NCBI GenBank assembly: GCA_020249865.1
Contig: JADCEV010000041.1
Coordinates: forward strand, 1 to 64,000
Reading direction: 5' to 3'
Length of the DNA stretch: 64,000 nt
DNA from: Roseomonas sp.
GTDB taxonomy: Bacteria > Pseudomonadota > Alphaproteobacteria > Acetobacterales > Acetobacteraceae
In this document: piece after piece, positions 53,624 to 62,197 of the stretch
Layout of the letters: the number at the start of each line of letters is the position of its first letter
How positions within the stretch are numbered: the stretch's first letter is position 1
The notes under the pieces: model-generated
Databases searched by the model: none
Seen by the model: only the letters and a program-made list of their open reading frames with translations
What the model was told of the DNA's origin: nothing
Program-made: the position numbers and the translations under genes

Positions 53624-54466
53624 CTATTTCACACCAGGAGACCAGCGATAGGCGCGCGCAGTGGCTTCACCCATCAGCATGGCGCGATCACTCTCCGAAA
53701 GCCGATCCGATTTCAGGAAGGCATCCACACCTTCGGCATAAGTCATCAACTCCACCGCGCGCGTCCAATCCGTGCCCCAAAGGCAGCGCTGCAAACTGAA
53801 GGCATCGAATATGCGCGCGAGAGGTTCCCAGATATCGGGGTAAGGGTATTCACCACGCGATAGCGTGCAGGCGCCGGTGATTTTCACGACGATATTGGGA
53901 AAGGCCGCGAGCGCCAGCAGCTTCGGTAATTCGGCAAAGCCGTTTTCCATCCGCGGCCGTTCAAAGGGCTGTTGCAGGCCAAGGTGATCAATCACCAGCC
54001 GCGTATCCGGATTGCGCCGCGCCAATTCATGCACCTGATCAAGCCTGCCCCAACACAGCAGATTGACCGGCAGGTCACGCTTCGCAGCCGTTGCCAGCAC
54101 ATGATTGATGCCAGGATCGGCGGGATCGGCCGAAACATCGCCGCGCATCATGATGCGAATGCCAACGGCGCCAGGGGTGGCCTGCCAATCGGCGATGGTA
54201 TCCGCAACCGCCGGATCATTGGGATCAACCGGCTTCACCAGGGCAAGGCGATCCGGATAGGCATTGCGGACAGAAACGGCATAGCTTGCGTCAAAGCGAT
54301 ACATGGTGAAGGCGGAAACCAGAATCGCGCCATCCATGCCGACGTCATTCATGGCCTTGACCATGTCGGCGCCAGTGACCTCTGGAGGGCCATGTAGCAC
54401 CGCATGCCAGGGGCGGCCCGGATGGTTGCGTTCATAGGCATGAACTTGCGCGTCAATGATCGGCAT
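53624..54466 (-). CDS. Amidohydrolase family 2 (TIM-barrel) protein
   Basis: This 280-residue protein is an amidohydrolase-2/PDC-lactonase-like hydrolase or decarboxylase. It opens with MPIIDAQVHAYERNHPGRPW, where QVHAYE stands in for the usual DxHxH, and has LVIDHLGLQQP and LWGTDWTRAVELM. Relatives act on lactones or aromatic acids in catabolic clusters. The ATG at 54466 follows AAGGGAA; the track start adds 20 residues without support. It is paired with the MFS transporter downstream and diverges from the PEP-mutase-superfamily gene. Substrate unknown. Confidence 0.87.
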   Translation of the reverse strand: MPIIDAQVHAYERNHPGRPWHAVLHGPPEVTGADMVKAMNDVGMDGAILVSAFTMYRFDASYAVSVRNAYPDRLALVKPVDPNDPAVADTIADWQATPGAVGIRIMMRGDVSADPADPGINHVLATAAKRDLPVNLLCWGRLDQVHELARRNPDTRLVIDHLGLQQPFERPRMENGFAELPKLLALAAFPNIVVKITGACTLSRGEYPYPDIWEPLARIFDAFSLQRCLWGTDWTRAVELMTYAEGVDAFLKSDRLSESDRAMLMGEATARAYRWSPGVK

Positions 54467-54596
54467 GGCGGTTCCCTTGGGGCGTTTCTTGAGACACAGC
54501 CTAGGCGCGGGACGCTGGCGCAGCAAGGCGCAGGTATTGGTGGCGCGCGCGATTCGATCTAGCGTGGCGCATCATCACCTTGATCGAGGAAATATC

Positions 54597-55454
54597 ATGA
54601 CCCCGCCTAAGAGAATGCGCGCCTTGCTCGCCAAGCCTGATTTCGTTGTCATGCCCGCCGTATGGGATGGGCTTTCCGCCAAGATGGCGGCCGGCGCAGG
54701 GTTTGAGACCGCCTTTCTGTCCGGTTCCTGCGTTGCCGCAAGCCGCCTGGGCGGGCCGGATCTCGATTTGATTTCCTTCGCCGAGATGTTTGATAGTTTC
54801 AACATGGTGCGTGGTGCTGCGCCGAATACGCTTGTGCTGGCCGATGGTGATCATGGTTATGGCAATGCCATGAATGTGCAGCGCACCGTGCGCGCTTATG
54901 GGCGCGCCGGTGCTGCCGCTATCCTGATTGAAGACAAGATCACGCCGCGCGCGCTGACGGCTGCGGGCAAGCCCTGCCTGCCGCGCGAAGAAGCGCGCAT
55001 GAAAATCCGCGCGGCCGTTGAAGCCGCCAAGGAATCCGGCATTCTGATTCTGGCGCGCACGGATTGCCGCCCGACCGCCGGCATTGATGAAGCCGTGGCG
55101 CGCATTGAAATGTTTGTCGAAGAAGGCGCGGATATCCTGTTTCTGGATAGCCCTGCCGATAATGCGGAAATCCATCGCGCGGTTGCGGCCGCGAAGGGCC
55201 GGCCTTCCTTCGTGGTGCTTTCCCCCGGCGGGGCGCGCGCCACACCGACGCAGGCTGAAGCCAAGGCGCTTGGCTTCAAGATCGGTACTTTCCCCACAGG
55301 GATGCTCTCACCAGCCGCAGCCGGCATGAAGGCGGGCCTCGCCGCGCTGCAAGCCGGGCTTTCGGAAGCGGCCAGCGCCATGCCGCCAGCAGAATTGCGC
55401 GATACGCTTGGCTATGGCGATTACGACGCCAAGGCCAAGGCTTTCATTGTCTGA
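54597..55454 (+). CDS. Isocitrate lyase/PEP mutase superfamily protein
   Basis: This 285-residue alpha/beta-barrel enzyme shows the superfamily magnesium site LVLADGDHGYGNAMNV and RTDCRPTAGIDEAVAR. The lyase loop with the catalytic Cys (KKCGH or KRCGH) is replaced by EDKITPRALTAAGKPC, so it is unlikely to be isocitrate or methylisocitrate lyase. Oxaloacetate decarboxylase or a related C-C or P-C acting enzyme is more likely. GAGGA lies ten bases before the ATG; the track start is far upstream in the divergent gene. It is monocistronic and converges on the amidase gene. Confidence 0.87.
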   Translation: MTPPKRMRALLAKPDFVVMPAVWDGLSAKMAAGAGFETAFLSGSCVAASRLGGPDLDLISFAEMFDSFNMVRGAAPNTLVLADGDHGYGNAMNVQRTVRAYGRAGAAAILIEDKITPRALTAAGKPCLPREEARMKIRAAVEAAKESGILILARTDCRPTAGIDEAVARIEMFVEEGADILFLDSPADNAEIHRAVAAAKGRPSFVVLSPGGARATPTQAEAKALGFKIGTFPTGMLSPAAAGMKAGLAALQAGLSEAASAMPPAELRDTLGYGDYDAKAKAFIV

Positions 55455-55479
55455 TTGATACTGCGCCGGTCGGGTGCGA

Positions 55480-56877
55480 TCACCCGACCGGATCAATCGG
55501 CGTAATCGGCGCGCCGGCGGCTTCAATCACGGCGCCGGCTTGCAGCAGCAAATCTTCCCGGTAACGCCCGGCGAGCAATTGCACGCCAACCGGCACGCGC
55601 CCAACCGTGCCAGTGGTGACCGTAAGGCCGGGCAGCCCCATCAGCGGCAGTCCCACTTGCGTGAGTTGCGCTTCCATGATGCGGCGGAAGGTGGCCGGGC
55701 TTTCGACATCTTCCTGATCGCGGAAGGGCAATTCGCCGGAAACCGGCGTGATCGCCACCGGGAAGCGTTCAAAGAATTCCATCCAGAGCCGCACGAAATA
55801 GGAACGCTTCTGCAGCGCATCCATGAAGCTGTTCAGGTCCGGCGTTGGGCAAAGTTCTTCCATCTGCGCGAAGATGAAGCTGGCATCCGGATCACCTTCC
55901 TGATGCAAAGCGCTATTGAGGCCGCGGCGGCTTTCCGCAAGCCAGAGCATCGCTTGCAATTGCGCGGGTTCGCGCAGGGGCGGTGTGTCTGTCTCCTCAA
56001 TGGTCCAGCCGGCAGCTTCCAGGCGCTTTGCCGCATCACGCAAAGCGGCTTGCACTTCGGGTTGTAGCTTCATGCCATCCGGCGAAAGGCAAAGCGCGGC
56101 GCGCTTCGGCGCGGGCGGGCCTTCCATGGCGGCTTCCACCCACCAGGGGTCGCGAATATCGCGCGCGCACATGGCGCCAAAGCCAAGCTTCACATCGGCG
56201 ATGGTTCGCGCCAAAGGCCCGCTCACGGCCATGATCTGCCCGCCGACATGGCGTTCGGCACCGGAAGCATTCCAGGCCGGAATACGCCCAAGTGTGGGGC
56301 GCAGCCCGTGAATGCCGCAGGCATAGGCCGGGTAGCGGATGGAACCGCCAATATCCGTGCCGTGACCAATCGCACCAATGCCGGCCATGGTGGCCGCACC
56401 CGCACCACCGGAAGAACCACCCGGCGTAATGCTGGGGTCGCGCGGGTTTTTCGTATGACCATGCAGCGAATTGCGCGTGAACCAGCGTAACGAGAAAGCG
56501 GGCGTATTGGTGCGCCCGACAATCACCGCACCCGCCTTGCGCAAATTGGCAACAACGGGGCTGTCCTGGTTCGCGATCAGATCCTTTTGCAGACGCAAAC
56601 CATTCGTCGTCGCATAGCCCTGCTGGTCTGCATTCACCTTGATGGTGATGGGCACGCCAGCGAGCGGCCCTGCATCTTCGCCACGCGCGATCATGGCATC
56701 AATGCGCGCAGCTTCCGCGAGTGTTTCTGCCGGGCGGTGATCCACCACGGCATTGATCTTGGGGTTCACCGCATCAAGCCGCGCCAGCGCATCCTTCGCC
56801 GCTTCCGTGGCGGAGACCTGCTTGGACCGAATACGCGCCGCCAAATCGCTTGCGCTGAGCCGCCATAAATCGCTCAT
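55480..56877 (-). CDS. Amidase (amidase signature family)
   Basis: This 465-residue enzyme has the full Ser-cisSer-Lys set of the amidase signature family: Lys in GVPITIKVNADQQG, the glycine/serine stretch ITPGGSSGGAGAA and the nucleophile Ser in GHGTDIGGSIRYPA. It hydrolyses an amide to a free acid and ammonia. The ATG at 56877 follows AAGGAAG; the track start is a GTG two codons earlier. It is the last gene of the minus-strand fatty-acid-type operon, 27 bases after the acyl-CoA dehydrogenase, so it may release the acid that the operon degrades. GatA is less likely because gatB/gatC are absent. Confidence 0.91.
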   Translation of the reverse strand: MSDLWRLSASDLAARIRSKQVSATEAAKDALARLDAVNPKINAVVDHRPAETLAEAARIDAMIARGEDAGPLAGVPITIKVNADQQGYATTNGLRLQKDLIANQDSPVVANLRKAGAVIVGRTNTPAFSLRWFTRNSLHGHTKNPRDPSITPGGSSGGAGAATMAGIGAIGHGTDIGGSIRYPAYACGIHGLRPTLGRIPAWNASGAERHVGGQIMAVSGPLARTIADVKLGFGAMCARDIRDPWWVEAAMEGPPAPKRAALCLSPDGMKLQPEVQAALRDAAKRLEAAGWTIEETDTPPLREPAQLQAMLWLAESRRGLNSALHQEGDPDASFIFAQMEELCPTPDLNSFMDALQKRSYFVRLWMEFFERFPVAITPVSGELPFRDQEDVESPATFRRIMEAQLTQVGLPLMGLPGLTVTTGTVGRVPVGVQLLAGRYREDLLLQAGAVIEAAGAPITPIDPVG

Positions 56878-56904
56878 GGTCACTTCCTTCCTTTGAGCAC
56901 TGCC

Positions 56905-58068
56905 TCAGCCGGGCAGCGCGAGGACGTTCTTGCTGATGATATTGCGCTGGATTTCATTAGACCCGCCATAAATGGTCGAAGGCCGCGCCTGAATATAAAG
57001 CCCGGTCGGGTTCAGGTTGCGATTGCCTTCCATGGGGTCGAGCAAGCCAGCGTTTTCGCCACAGATTTCCAGCATGGTATCGGTGATGCGCTGAAAGAGT
57101 TCTGTCTGAAACACCTTCAGCATGGACACATCGGGGCCGAGGGTCTCACCGCGCCGGACCTTATCCACGAAAACGCCATAGAGCGATTTCAGGTCTTCCA
57201 GATCAAGCCGCAGCTTGGCGTAGGTATCCTGGAACACCGCATCTTCCCAAACCCCCATCCGTTCTGCGAGTTGCTTCAGGCGCGAAAACGCATAGGCTGA
57301 GAGGCGGGGTGAGCCGAGATAAATGCGTTCAAAGGAAAGCAATGCCTTCGCCATATCCCAGCCGCGATTGGGCGTGCCGACCAGATTGGCCGCGGGCACG
57401 CGGACATTATCGAAGAATACCTCACAGAATTCGTCGTGATATTCCAGATTGATGATCGGCTTCACGGTAATGCCGGGGCTGGTCATATCCACCAACAAGA
57501 AGGAAATGCCTTCCTGCTTTTTCGCATTCTTGTCCGTGCGCACCAGCAGGAAGCACCAATTGGCATCCATGGCGAGTGTGGTCCAGATCTTCTGGCCATT
57601 CACCACGTAATGATCGCCATCGAGTACCGCTTCAGTACGTAGCGCTGCCAAATCCGACCCCGCATTGGGTTCGGAATAGCCCTGGCACCAGATATGTTCG
57701 CCAGAGAGAATTTTCGGCAAGAAGAATTGCTGCTGTTCGCGCGTGCCGTGATTGATCAGCAGCGGGCCCACCATGACAATGCCATGGTCATTGGTGCGCG
57801 CGCAGCCATGGCGTTCGATTTCCTCGGTGAAGATGATCTGCTTCGCCGGGGAAAGCCCAAGCCCGCCAAATTCGCGCGGCCAGCCGGGGCAAAGCCAACC
57901 CTTTTCGGCCAGCTTGTAATACCAGACCTTGTTTTCATCCCAATGCAGGCGCTTTGGCGGATTGCGCAATTCGGCCGGGTAATGGGCTTCAATCCATTGG
58001 CGCACATGCAGGCGGAAGGCTTCATCTTCCAGCAGGTTCAGATCCTGGGTTTCGCGTGCTTCGATCAT
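56905..58068 (-). CDS. Acyl-CoA dehydrogenase, large-type subunit
   Basis: This 387-residue flavoprotein oxidises an acyl-CoA to the enoyl-CoA. It has the FAD/substrate segment WCQGYSEPNAGSDLAALRTE, then YVVNGQKIWTTLA, and ends with STIYGGSNEIQRNIISKNVL, where Gly stands at the position of the MCAD-type catalytic Glu. A shorter acyl-CoA dehydrogenase-like gene lies two genes upstream; paired long and short genes often encode alpha2beta2 heteromeric enzymes, as in steroid or pimeloyl-CoA breakdown. It starts three bases after the enoyl-CoA hydratase stop. Confidence 0.92.
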   Translation of the reverse strand: MIEARETQDLNLLEDEAFRLHVRQWIEAHYPAELRNPPKRLHWDENKVWYYKLAEKGWLCPGWPREFGGLGLSPAKQIIFTEEIERHGCARTNDHGIVMVGPLLINHGTREQQQFFLPKILSGEHIWCQGYSEPNAGSDLAALRTEAVLDGDHYVVNGQKIWTTLAMDANWCFLLVRTDKNAKKQEGISFLLVDMTSPGITVKPIINLEYHDEFCEVFFDNVRVPAANLVGTPNRGWDMAKALLSFERIYLGSPRLSAYAFSRLKQLAERMGVWEDAVFQDTYAKLRLDLEDLKSLYGVFVDKVRRGETLGPDVSMLKVFQTELFQRITDTMLEICGENAGLLDPMEGNRNLNPTGLYIQARPSTIYGGSNEIQRNIISKNVLALPG

Positions 58069-58071
58069 TTC

Positions 58072-58857
58072 TCAGCTTCCCGTAAAATTCGGCTTGCGCT
58101 TGGCGAAGAAGGCAGCGCGGCCTTCCTTGAAATCTTCCGTCGTGAATAGCGCGGCCTGATAGGTTTGTTCCTGCGCCAAAGCCTCATCCAGGCCATCGGC
58201 GAAGATTTGCTTGGTGAAGGCAATCGGGCCTGGCGCTTCGGCCGCCAGGAAGCGCGCCTTTTCCAAAGCGGCCTCCAAAGCCTTGCCAGGTGGTGCGATG
58301 TAATCGACCAAGCCAATGCGTTCGGCTTCCGGTGCGGCGATCACTTCATGGAAAAACAGAATGCGCCGCGCGCGGCCAATGCCGACCCGTGCAGGCAGGA
58401 AATGCGGCAAGCCCATATCGGACATCAGGCCAATCTTGTGAAAACCCGCCGTGAAACGCGCATCTTCGGCGGCGACAATCACATCACAGGCGCAAGCCAC
58501 CGCCATGCCCGCACCGGCTGCCCAGCCTTCCACCGCTGCCACCACGGGCTTGCCGCCCTTGGCCATGAGGCGCACGAGTTTATGGGTGCGGCGCATCCGT
58601 TCGCGCCCGGCGAGCGTGCTGTCGATATCCATCGAAGAGATATCGCCACCCGCGCAGAAAGTACCTTCGGCGCCCGTCACTACAATCGCGCGGATCGTAT
58701 CATCGCCATGGGCGCGTTCCATCACCTCTTCCATCGCGGTGCGCAGCACGGGGGCGATGGCGTTCTTACGCGATGGGCAATCAATGGTGACAATCAGCAC
58801 CGCGCCATCGCGTTCTTCCAGAATGCGTTGGCGCAAAGGTTCGGCGGCGGCACTCAT
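58072..58857 (-). CDS. Enoyl-CoA hydratase/isomerase family protein
   Basis: This 261-residue crotonase-fold protein hydrates or isomerises an enoyl-CoA. Oxyanion-hole segments are FCAGGDISSMDID and VVAAVEGWAAGAGMAVACAC. The expected catalytic Glu region reads FTAGFHKIGLMSDMG, with Ser/Asp rather than the usual PELG, so the exact reaction may differ from straight-chain hydration. It overlaps the small acyl-CoA dehydrogenase gene by ATGA and ends three bases before the large one, placing it between the two putative subunits. Confidence 0.9.
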   Translation of the reverse strand: MSAAAEPLRQRILEERDGAVLIVTIDCPSRKNAIAPVLRTAMEEVMERAHGDDTIRAIVVTGAEGTFCAGGDISSMDIDSTLAGRERMRRTHKLVRLMAKGGKPVVAAVEGWAAGAGMAVACACDVIVAAEDARFTAGFHKIGLMSDMGLPHFLPARVGIGRARRILFFHEVIAAPEAERIGLVDYIAPPGKALEAALEKARFLAAEAPGPIAFTKQIFADGLDEALAQEQTYQAALFTTEDFKEGRAAFFAKRKPNFTGS

Positions 58858-59924
58858 TCCGCATCCTCCGGCGCCAGCGCCATGAAGCGGCGCCGATGCA
58901 GGGCGGCGGAGCCGAATTGATTGGCAATCACCATGCCACGGCGCAGATAAAGCCCGACATCATATTCATCCGTATAGCCAATGCCGCCATGGAGCTGAAT
59001 GCATTGGCGCAACACCATCAGCCCGCTTTCACCCGCGCGCGCCTTGGCCTTGGAAACGGCGGCCTTGCGCGCATCCCCTACCGCACCGCCATCCAAGGCC
59101 GCCGCTGCTGCTTCCACGGCTGCGCGCGTGAGCGAGAGATGGATTTTCAAATCCGCCGCGCGATGCTGCAAGGATTGGAAAGTGCCGATGATGCGGCCGA
59201 ATTGCTGGCGTGTTTTCAGATAGGAAAGCGTCATGTCAAAGGCGCGTTCCATCAGCCCGACCATGGCGCCGGCCGTTATCAGCGCAGCCTCATCCAAGGC
59301 AGCATCCAACACAGCGCTGATATCGGCAGCGACGCGTTGACCCTTCGCAGGGTCAGCGCGAAGCGTTCCGAAATAACCGCCATCCATGGTTTTTTCCAAG
59401 GCGAGATCAGCACCCGCCGCCGGCACGGCGTAAAGCGCGAGCCCCGCGCCTTCGCGCACCGGCAGCAGAAACACATCAGCGCCACCAGCTTGCGGGATGA
59501 AGACGCGCGGCGCGTCAGCATTACCAGGCGCCGCCAAGGTATCGGCGCGTTCCTGCCACGCCGTCAGCACCACTTGCTGGCCGGCCAGCAAAGGTCCGAG
59601 CAGCGCTTGATCATCCGCGCCCGCCAGCAAACGCGCGGAAAGCATTGCCGGGATCAGCGGTTCAGGCGCCAGGCCGCCCGCGAGTTCTTCCGTCAGCGCA
59701 ATCGCCTCACTCATGCCAAGGCCGGCGCCGCCGGCAGCTTCCTCCACCGCCAAGCCAATCCAGCCGAATTCACCCATCTGGGCAAAAACGCGCTTGTCAA
59801 AACCAGGTGCGGCAAAGCGGAGCCCACGTACGCGTTTGCTATCTCCGCCACGCGGCGCCACCGCACCCGCGCTATCGCGGATCATGCGAATGGATTCCGC
59901 CCGTTCTTCCAAAACCTCACTCAT
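58854..59924 (-). CDS. Acyl-CoA dehydrogenase, small-type subunit
   Basis: This 356-residue protein is a shorter, divergent acyl-CoA dehydrogenase. The C-terminal helical domain is recognisable (FGRIIGTFQSLQHRAADLKI, CIQLHGGIGYTDEYDVGLYL), while the N-terminal FAD region is poorly conserved. This is typical of the non-catalytic or structural partner in heteromeric dehydrogenases. AAGGAAA precedes the ATG. It is coupled by ATGA to the enoyl-CoA hydratase gene and followed soon by the large subunit. The heteromeric arrangement is an inference. Confidence 0.88.
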   Translation of the reverse strand: MSEVLEERAESIRMIRDSAGAVAPRGGDSKRVRGLRFAAPGFDKRVFAQMGEFGWIGLAVEEAAGGAGLGMSEAIALTEELAGGLAPEPLIPAMLSARLLAGADDQALLGPLLAGQQVVLTAWQERADTLAAPGNADAPRVFIPQAGGADVFLLPVREGAGLALYAVPAAGADLALEKTMDGGYFGTLRADPAKGQRVAADISAVLDAALDEAALITAGAMVGLMERAFDMTLSYLKTRQQFGRIIGTFQSLQHRAADLKIHLSLTRAAVEAAAAALDGGAVGDARKAAVSKAKARAGESGLMVLRQCIQLHGGIGYTDEYDVGLYLRRGMVIANQFGSAALHRRRFMALAPEDAE

Positions 59925-59957
59925 GCCCGTTTCCTTATTGCCCTAAGGGGCGCCTTT

Positions 59958-60599
59958 TTAATTCGTATGTAGCTTGGCGCCGCTGGCGGCCTGGATTTGG
60001 TCAAAGGTCACACCAGGCGCCAGATCACGCACCACGAAGCCCTTGCCCTTCACCACATCCAAAACGCCAAGATTGGTATAGACGCGGCTGACCGCGCCAG
60101 GTGTGGTCAGCGGATAGGTGCAGCGTTCCACAATCTTGTGTCCGCCATCCTTCGTGGTGTGTTCCATCACCACCCAAAGCCGCTTGGCGCCGGCGCCAAG
60201 ATCCATCGCCCCACCCACGGCGGGTGCCGAGTCATTTTCGCTGGTGGCCCAATTGGCGATATCGCCATTGGCCGCGACTTCGAAGGCACCCAACACGCAA
60301 AGATCAATATGCCCGCCACGGATCATCGCGAAGCTATCGGCGTGATGGAAATAGGAACCTCCGGGGCGCAGCGTCACAGCCTGCTTGCCGGCATTGACCA
60401 GCCAGGGGTCCACCTTATCCGGCGCGGGCGCGGGGCCCATGCCCAGAATGCCGTTTTCCGAATGCAAAATCACTTCACGTTCCAGCGGCACGTAATTCGC
60501 AATCATGGTCCGAATACCAATACCAAGATTGACGAACCAGCCTTCCGGAATGTCTTCAGCGACACGGGCGGCCATTTGCTTGCGGTCAAAGCCATTCAT
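59958..60599 (-). CDS. CoA-transferase subunit B (3-oxoacid/3-oxoadipate type)
   Basis: This 213-residue subunit carries the catalytic Glu of the family in ILHSENGILGMGPAP, and further has LRPGGSYFHHADSFAMIRGG and AVGGAMDLGAGAKR. It resembles PcaJ and the SCOT B half. With subunit A it moves CoA from succinyl-CoA or acetyl-CoA to an oxoacid. The ATG at 60599 follows AGGGGGA; the track start adds 19 residues. Upstream is subunit A, 28 bases away. No other beta-ketoadipate genes are visible, so I give no pca symbol. Confidence 0.92.
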   Translation of the reverse strand: MNGFDRKQMAARVAEDIPEGWFVNLGIGIRTMIANYVPLEREVILHSENGILGMGPAPAPDKVDPWLVNAGKQAVTLRPGGSYFHHADSFAMIRGGHIDLCVLGAFEVAANGDIANWATSENDSAPAVGGAMDLGAGAKRLWVVMEHTTKDGGHKIVERCTYPLTTPGAVSRVYTNLGVLDVVKGKGFVVRDLAPGVTFDQIQAASGAKLHTN

Positions 60600-60627
60600 G
60601 GTCTGATCCCCCTTCTTTCCTGCCTGC

Positions 60628-61308
60628 TCATGCCCATGCCGGGCCGCGGTCAACATGCAATACGCGCTTCACGAAAATGCCGGGCGTATGCACATTTTCC
60701 GGCACAATCTCACCCAATTCGCGGATGTGGCTCACCTGCGCGATGGTCATATCGGCTGCCATGGCCATTACCGGGTTGAAGTTCCGCCCGCTGGAACGAT
60801 AGGTGAGGTTACCCCAGCGATCCCCTTCCCAGGCTTCCACCAGCGCCACATCGGCTTTCAGCGCATGTTCCATGACATAGGTGCGCCCATTGAATTCACG
60901 CTGTTCCTTGCCATTCGCGAGGATCGTGCCAACCGATGTCGCGGTAAAAAACGCCGGCACGCCAGCACCCGCCGCACGCATGCGTTCTGCCATCGTGCCT
61001 TGCGGCACAATCTCAAGCTCGATCTTGCCTTGGCGATAAAGCTCCTCAAACACCACCGAACCGGCGGAGCGAGGAAAGGAACAGATGATCTTGCGCACCC
61101 GGCCCAATTCCATGAGCCGCGCGAGGCCAATACGCCCCGTGCCGGCGTTATTCGCCACGCAAGTCAGATCCGTTGCACCCTGTTCGATCAGCCCTTCAAT
61201 CAATTGGTCAGGCTGGCCGACAGCGCCGAAACCGCCGATCAGAACGGTTGATCCATCCTTGATACCCGCCATGGCATCCGCCATGGATTGAACAATCTTG
61301 TTGATCAT
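60628..61308 (-). CDS. CoA-transferase subunit A (3-oxoacid/3-oxoadipate type)
   Basis: This 226-residue subunit has the CoA-binding glycine loop VLIGGFGAVGQPDQLIEGL, IICSFPRSAGSVVFEELYRQ and the strongly conserved GDRWGNLTYRSSGRNFNPVM, matching PcaI/SCOT-A. It pairs with the B subunit directly downstream. Its place in the operon suggests that it activates a free acid, or recycles CoA, alongside the ADP-forming-type ligase at the head of the visible operon. Confidence 0.92.
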   Translation of the reverse strand: MINKIVQSMADAMAGIKDGSTVLIGGFGAVGQPDQLIEGLIEQGATDLTCVANNAGTGRIGLARLMELGRVRKIICSFPRSAGSVVFEELYRQGKIELEIVPQGTMAERMRAAGAGVPAFFTATSVGTILANGKEQREFNGRTYVMEHALKADVALVEAWEGDRWGNLTYRSSGRNFNPVMAMAADMTIAQVSHIRELGEIVPENVHTPGIFVKRVLHVDRGPAWA

Positions 61309-61338
61309 GCGTCTTTTCCCATCATCATTCAGACGTGC

Positions 61339-62196
61339 TCAGGCAAAACGAAACAGGCCATTGCTGACGACCACCTTGTCGCGTTCCACAACGCGCGCGC
61401 GGAAGGCGGCACCACCAGCCTCATGCCAAATCTCGCTCCGGATCGTCTCACCAGGATAGACCGGCGAAGAAAAGCGCAAATCCATCTTGCCGAAGCGCGA
61501 CGTGTCGTAATTGCAGAGTGTTTTCAGCAGCGCATGGCAGACCGTGCCGAAGGTGCAAAGCCCATGCAGGATGGGGCGCGGAAAGCCGGCGGCAGCAGCT
61601 ATTTTCGGGTCTATATGCAGCGGGTTCAAATCCGTGTTCAGGCGATAGATCAGCGCTTGTTCCGGGCGCGTTGCCAGATCAAGCGAGATATCCGGCGCAC
61701 GGTCCGGTTCCGGATGCGGCTGCTTCACCGGCCCGCTCGGTCCGCCAAAACCACCATCGCCACGCAGGAAGGATGTGCTGGTGAGTGTGGCCAGCAAATC
61801 GCCTGTCTTCGCATCAATCACCTGGCGTTCGGAATACATGAGCGCGCCTTTGCCCTCACCGCGATCCACGAGGCCCGTCACGCGCGAACGCCCGATGATT
61901 TCGCCCTCAGTAGGCAGCGGCTTATGCAGAATCAAACCCTGTTCGCCATGGACAATCTTCACCCAATCCATGCCGGTATCAGGATTACGCGACCAAAATC
62001 CCGGCGCGCCCAGCACCACGGGCATGGAGGGCATGACTTTCAGCCGTGGTTCATAGAGAAAATCGAGCTGCTGTTCATCCATCGGGTCCTGGCCGAGCCC
62101 GACAGAAAAATTATACATCGCCACATCCTGCCAGCGCAGATGCTGGCGCATTTCCGGGATGGGGTAGTTCAGCAATTTTTCATAGACGATCGGCAT
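61339..62196 (-). CDS. MaoC-type enoyl-CoA hydratase 2
   Basis: This 285-residue protein consists of two hot-dog repeats, as in the hydratase-2 part of peroxisomal MFE-2. The hydratase-2 motif is intact in the C-terminal repeat: YRLNTDLNPLHIDPKIAAAAGF, then PILHGLCTFG. It adds water to a trans-2-enoyl-CoA to give the (R)-3-hydroxyacyl-CoA. The N-terminal repeat lacks the catalytic pair, as usual. The ATG at 62196 follows GGAAGGG; the track start overlaps the ligase gene. It lies two bases after the CoA ligase stop. Confidence 0.9.
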   Translation of the reverse strand: MPIVYEKLLNYPIPEMRQHLRWQDVAMYNFSVGLGQDPMDEQQLDFLYEPRLKVMPSMPVVLGAPGFWSRNPDTGMDWVKIVHGEQGLILHKPLPTEGEIIGRSRVTGLVDRGEGKGALMYSERQVIDAKTGDLLATLTSTSFLRGDGGFGGPSGPVKQPHPEPDRAPDISLDLATRPEQALIYRLNTDLNPLHIDPKIAAAAGFPRPILHGLCTFGTVCHALLKTLCNYDTSRFGKMDLRFSSPVYPGETIRSEIWHEAGGAAFRARVVERDKVVVSNGLFRFA

Positions 62197-62197
62197 T

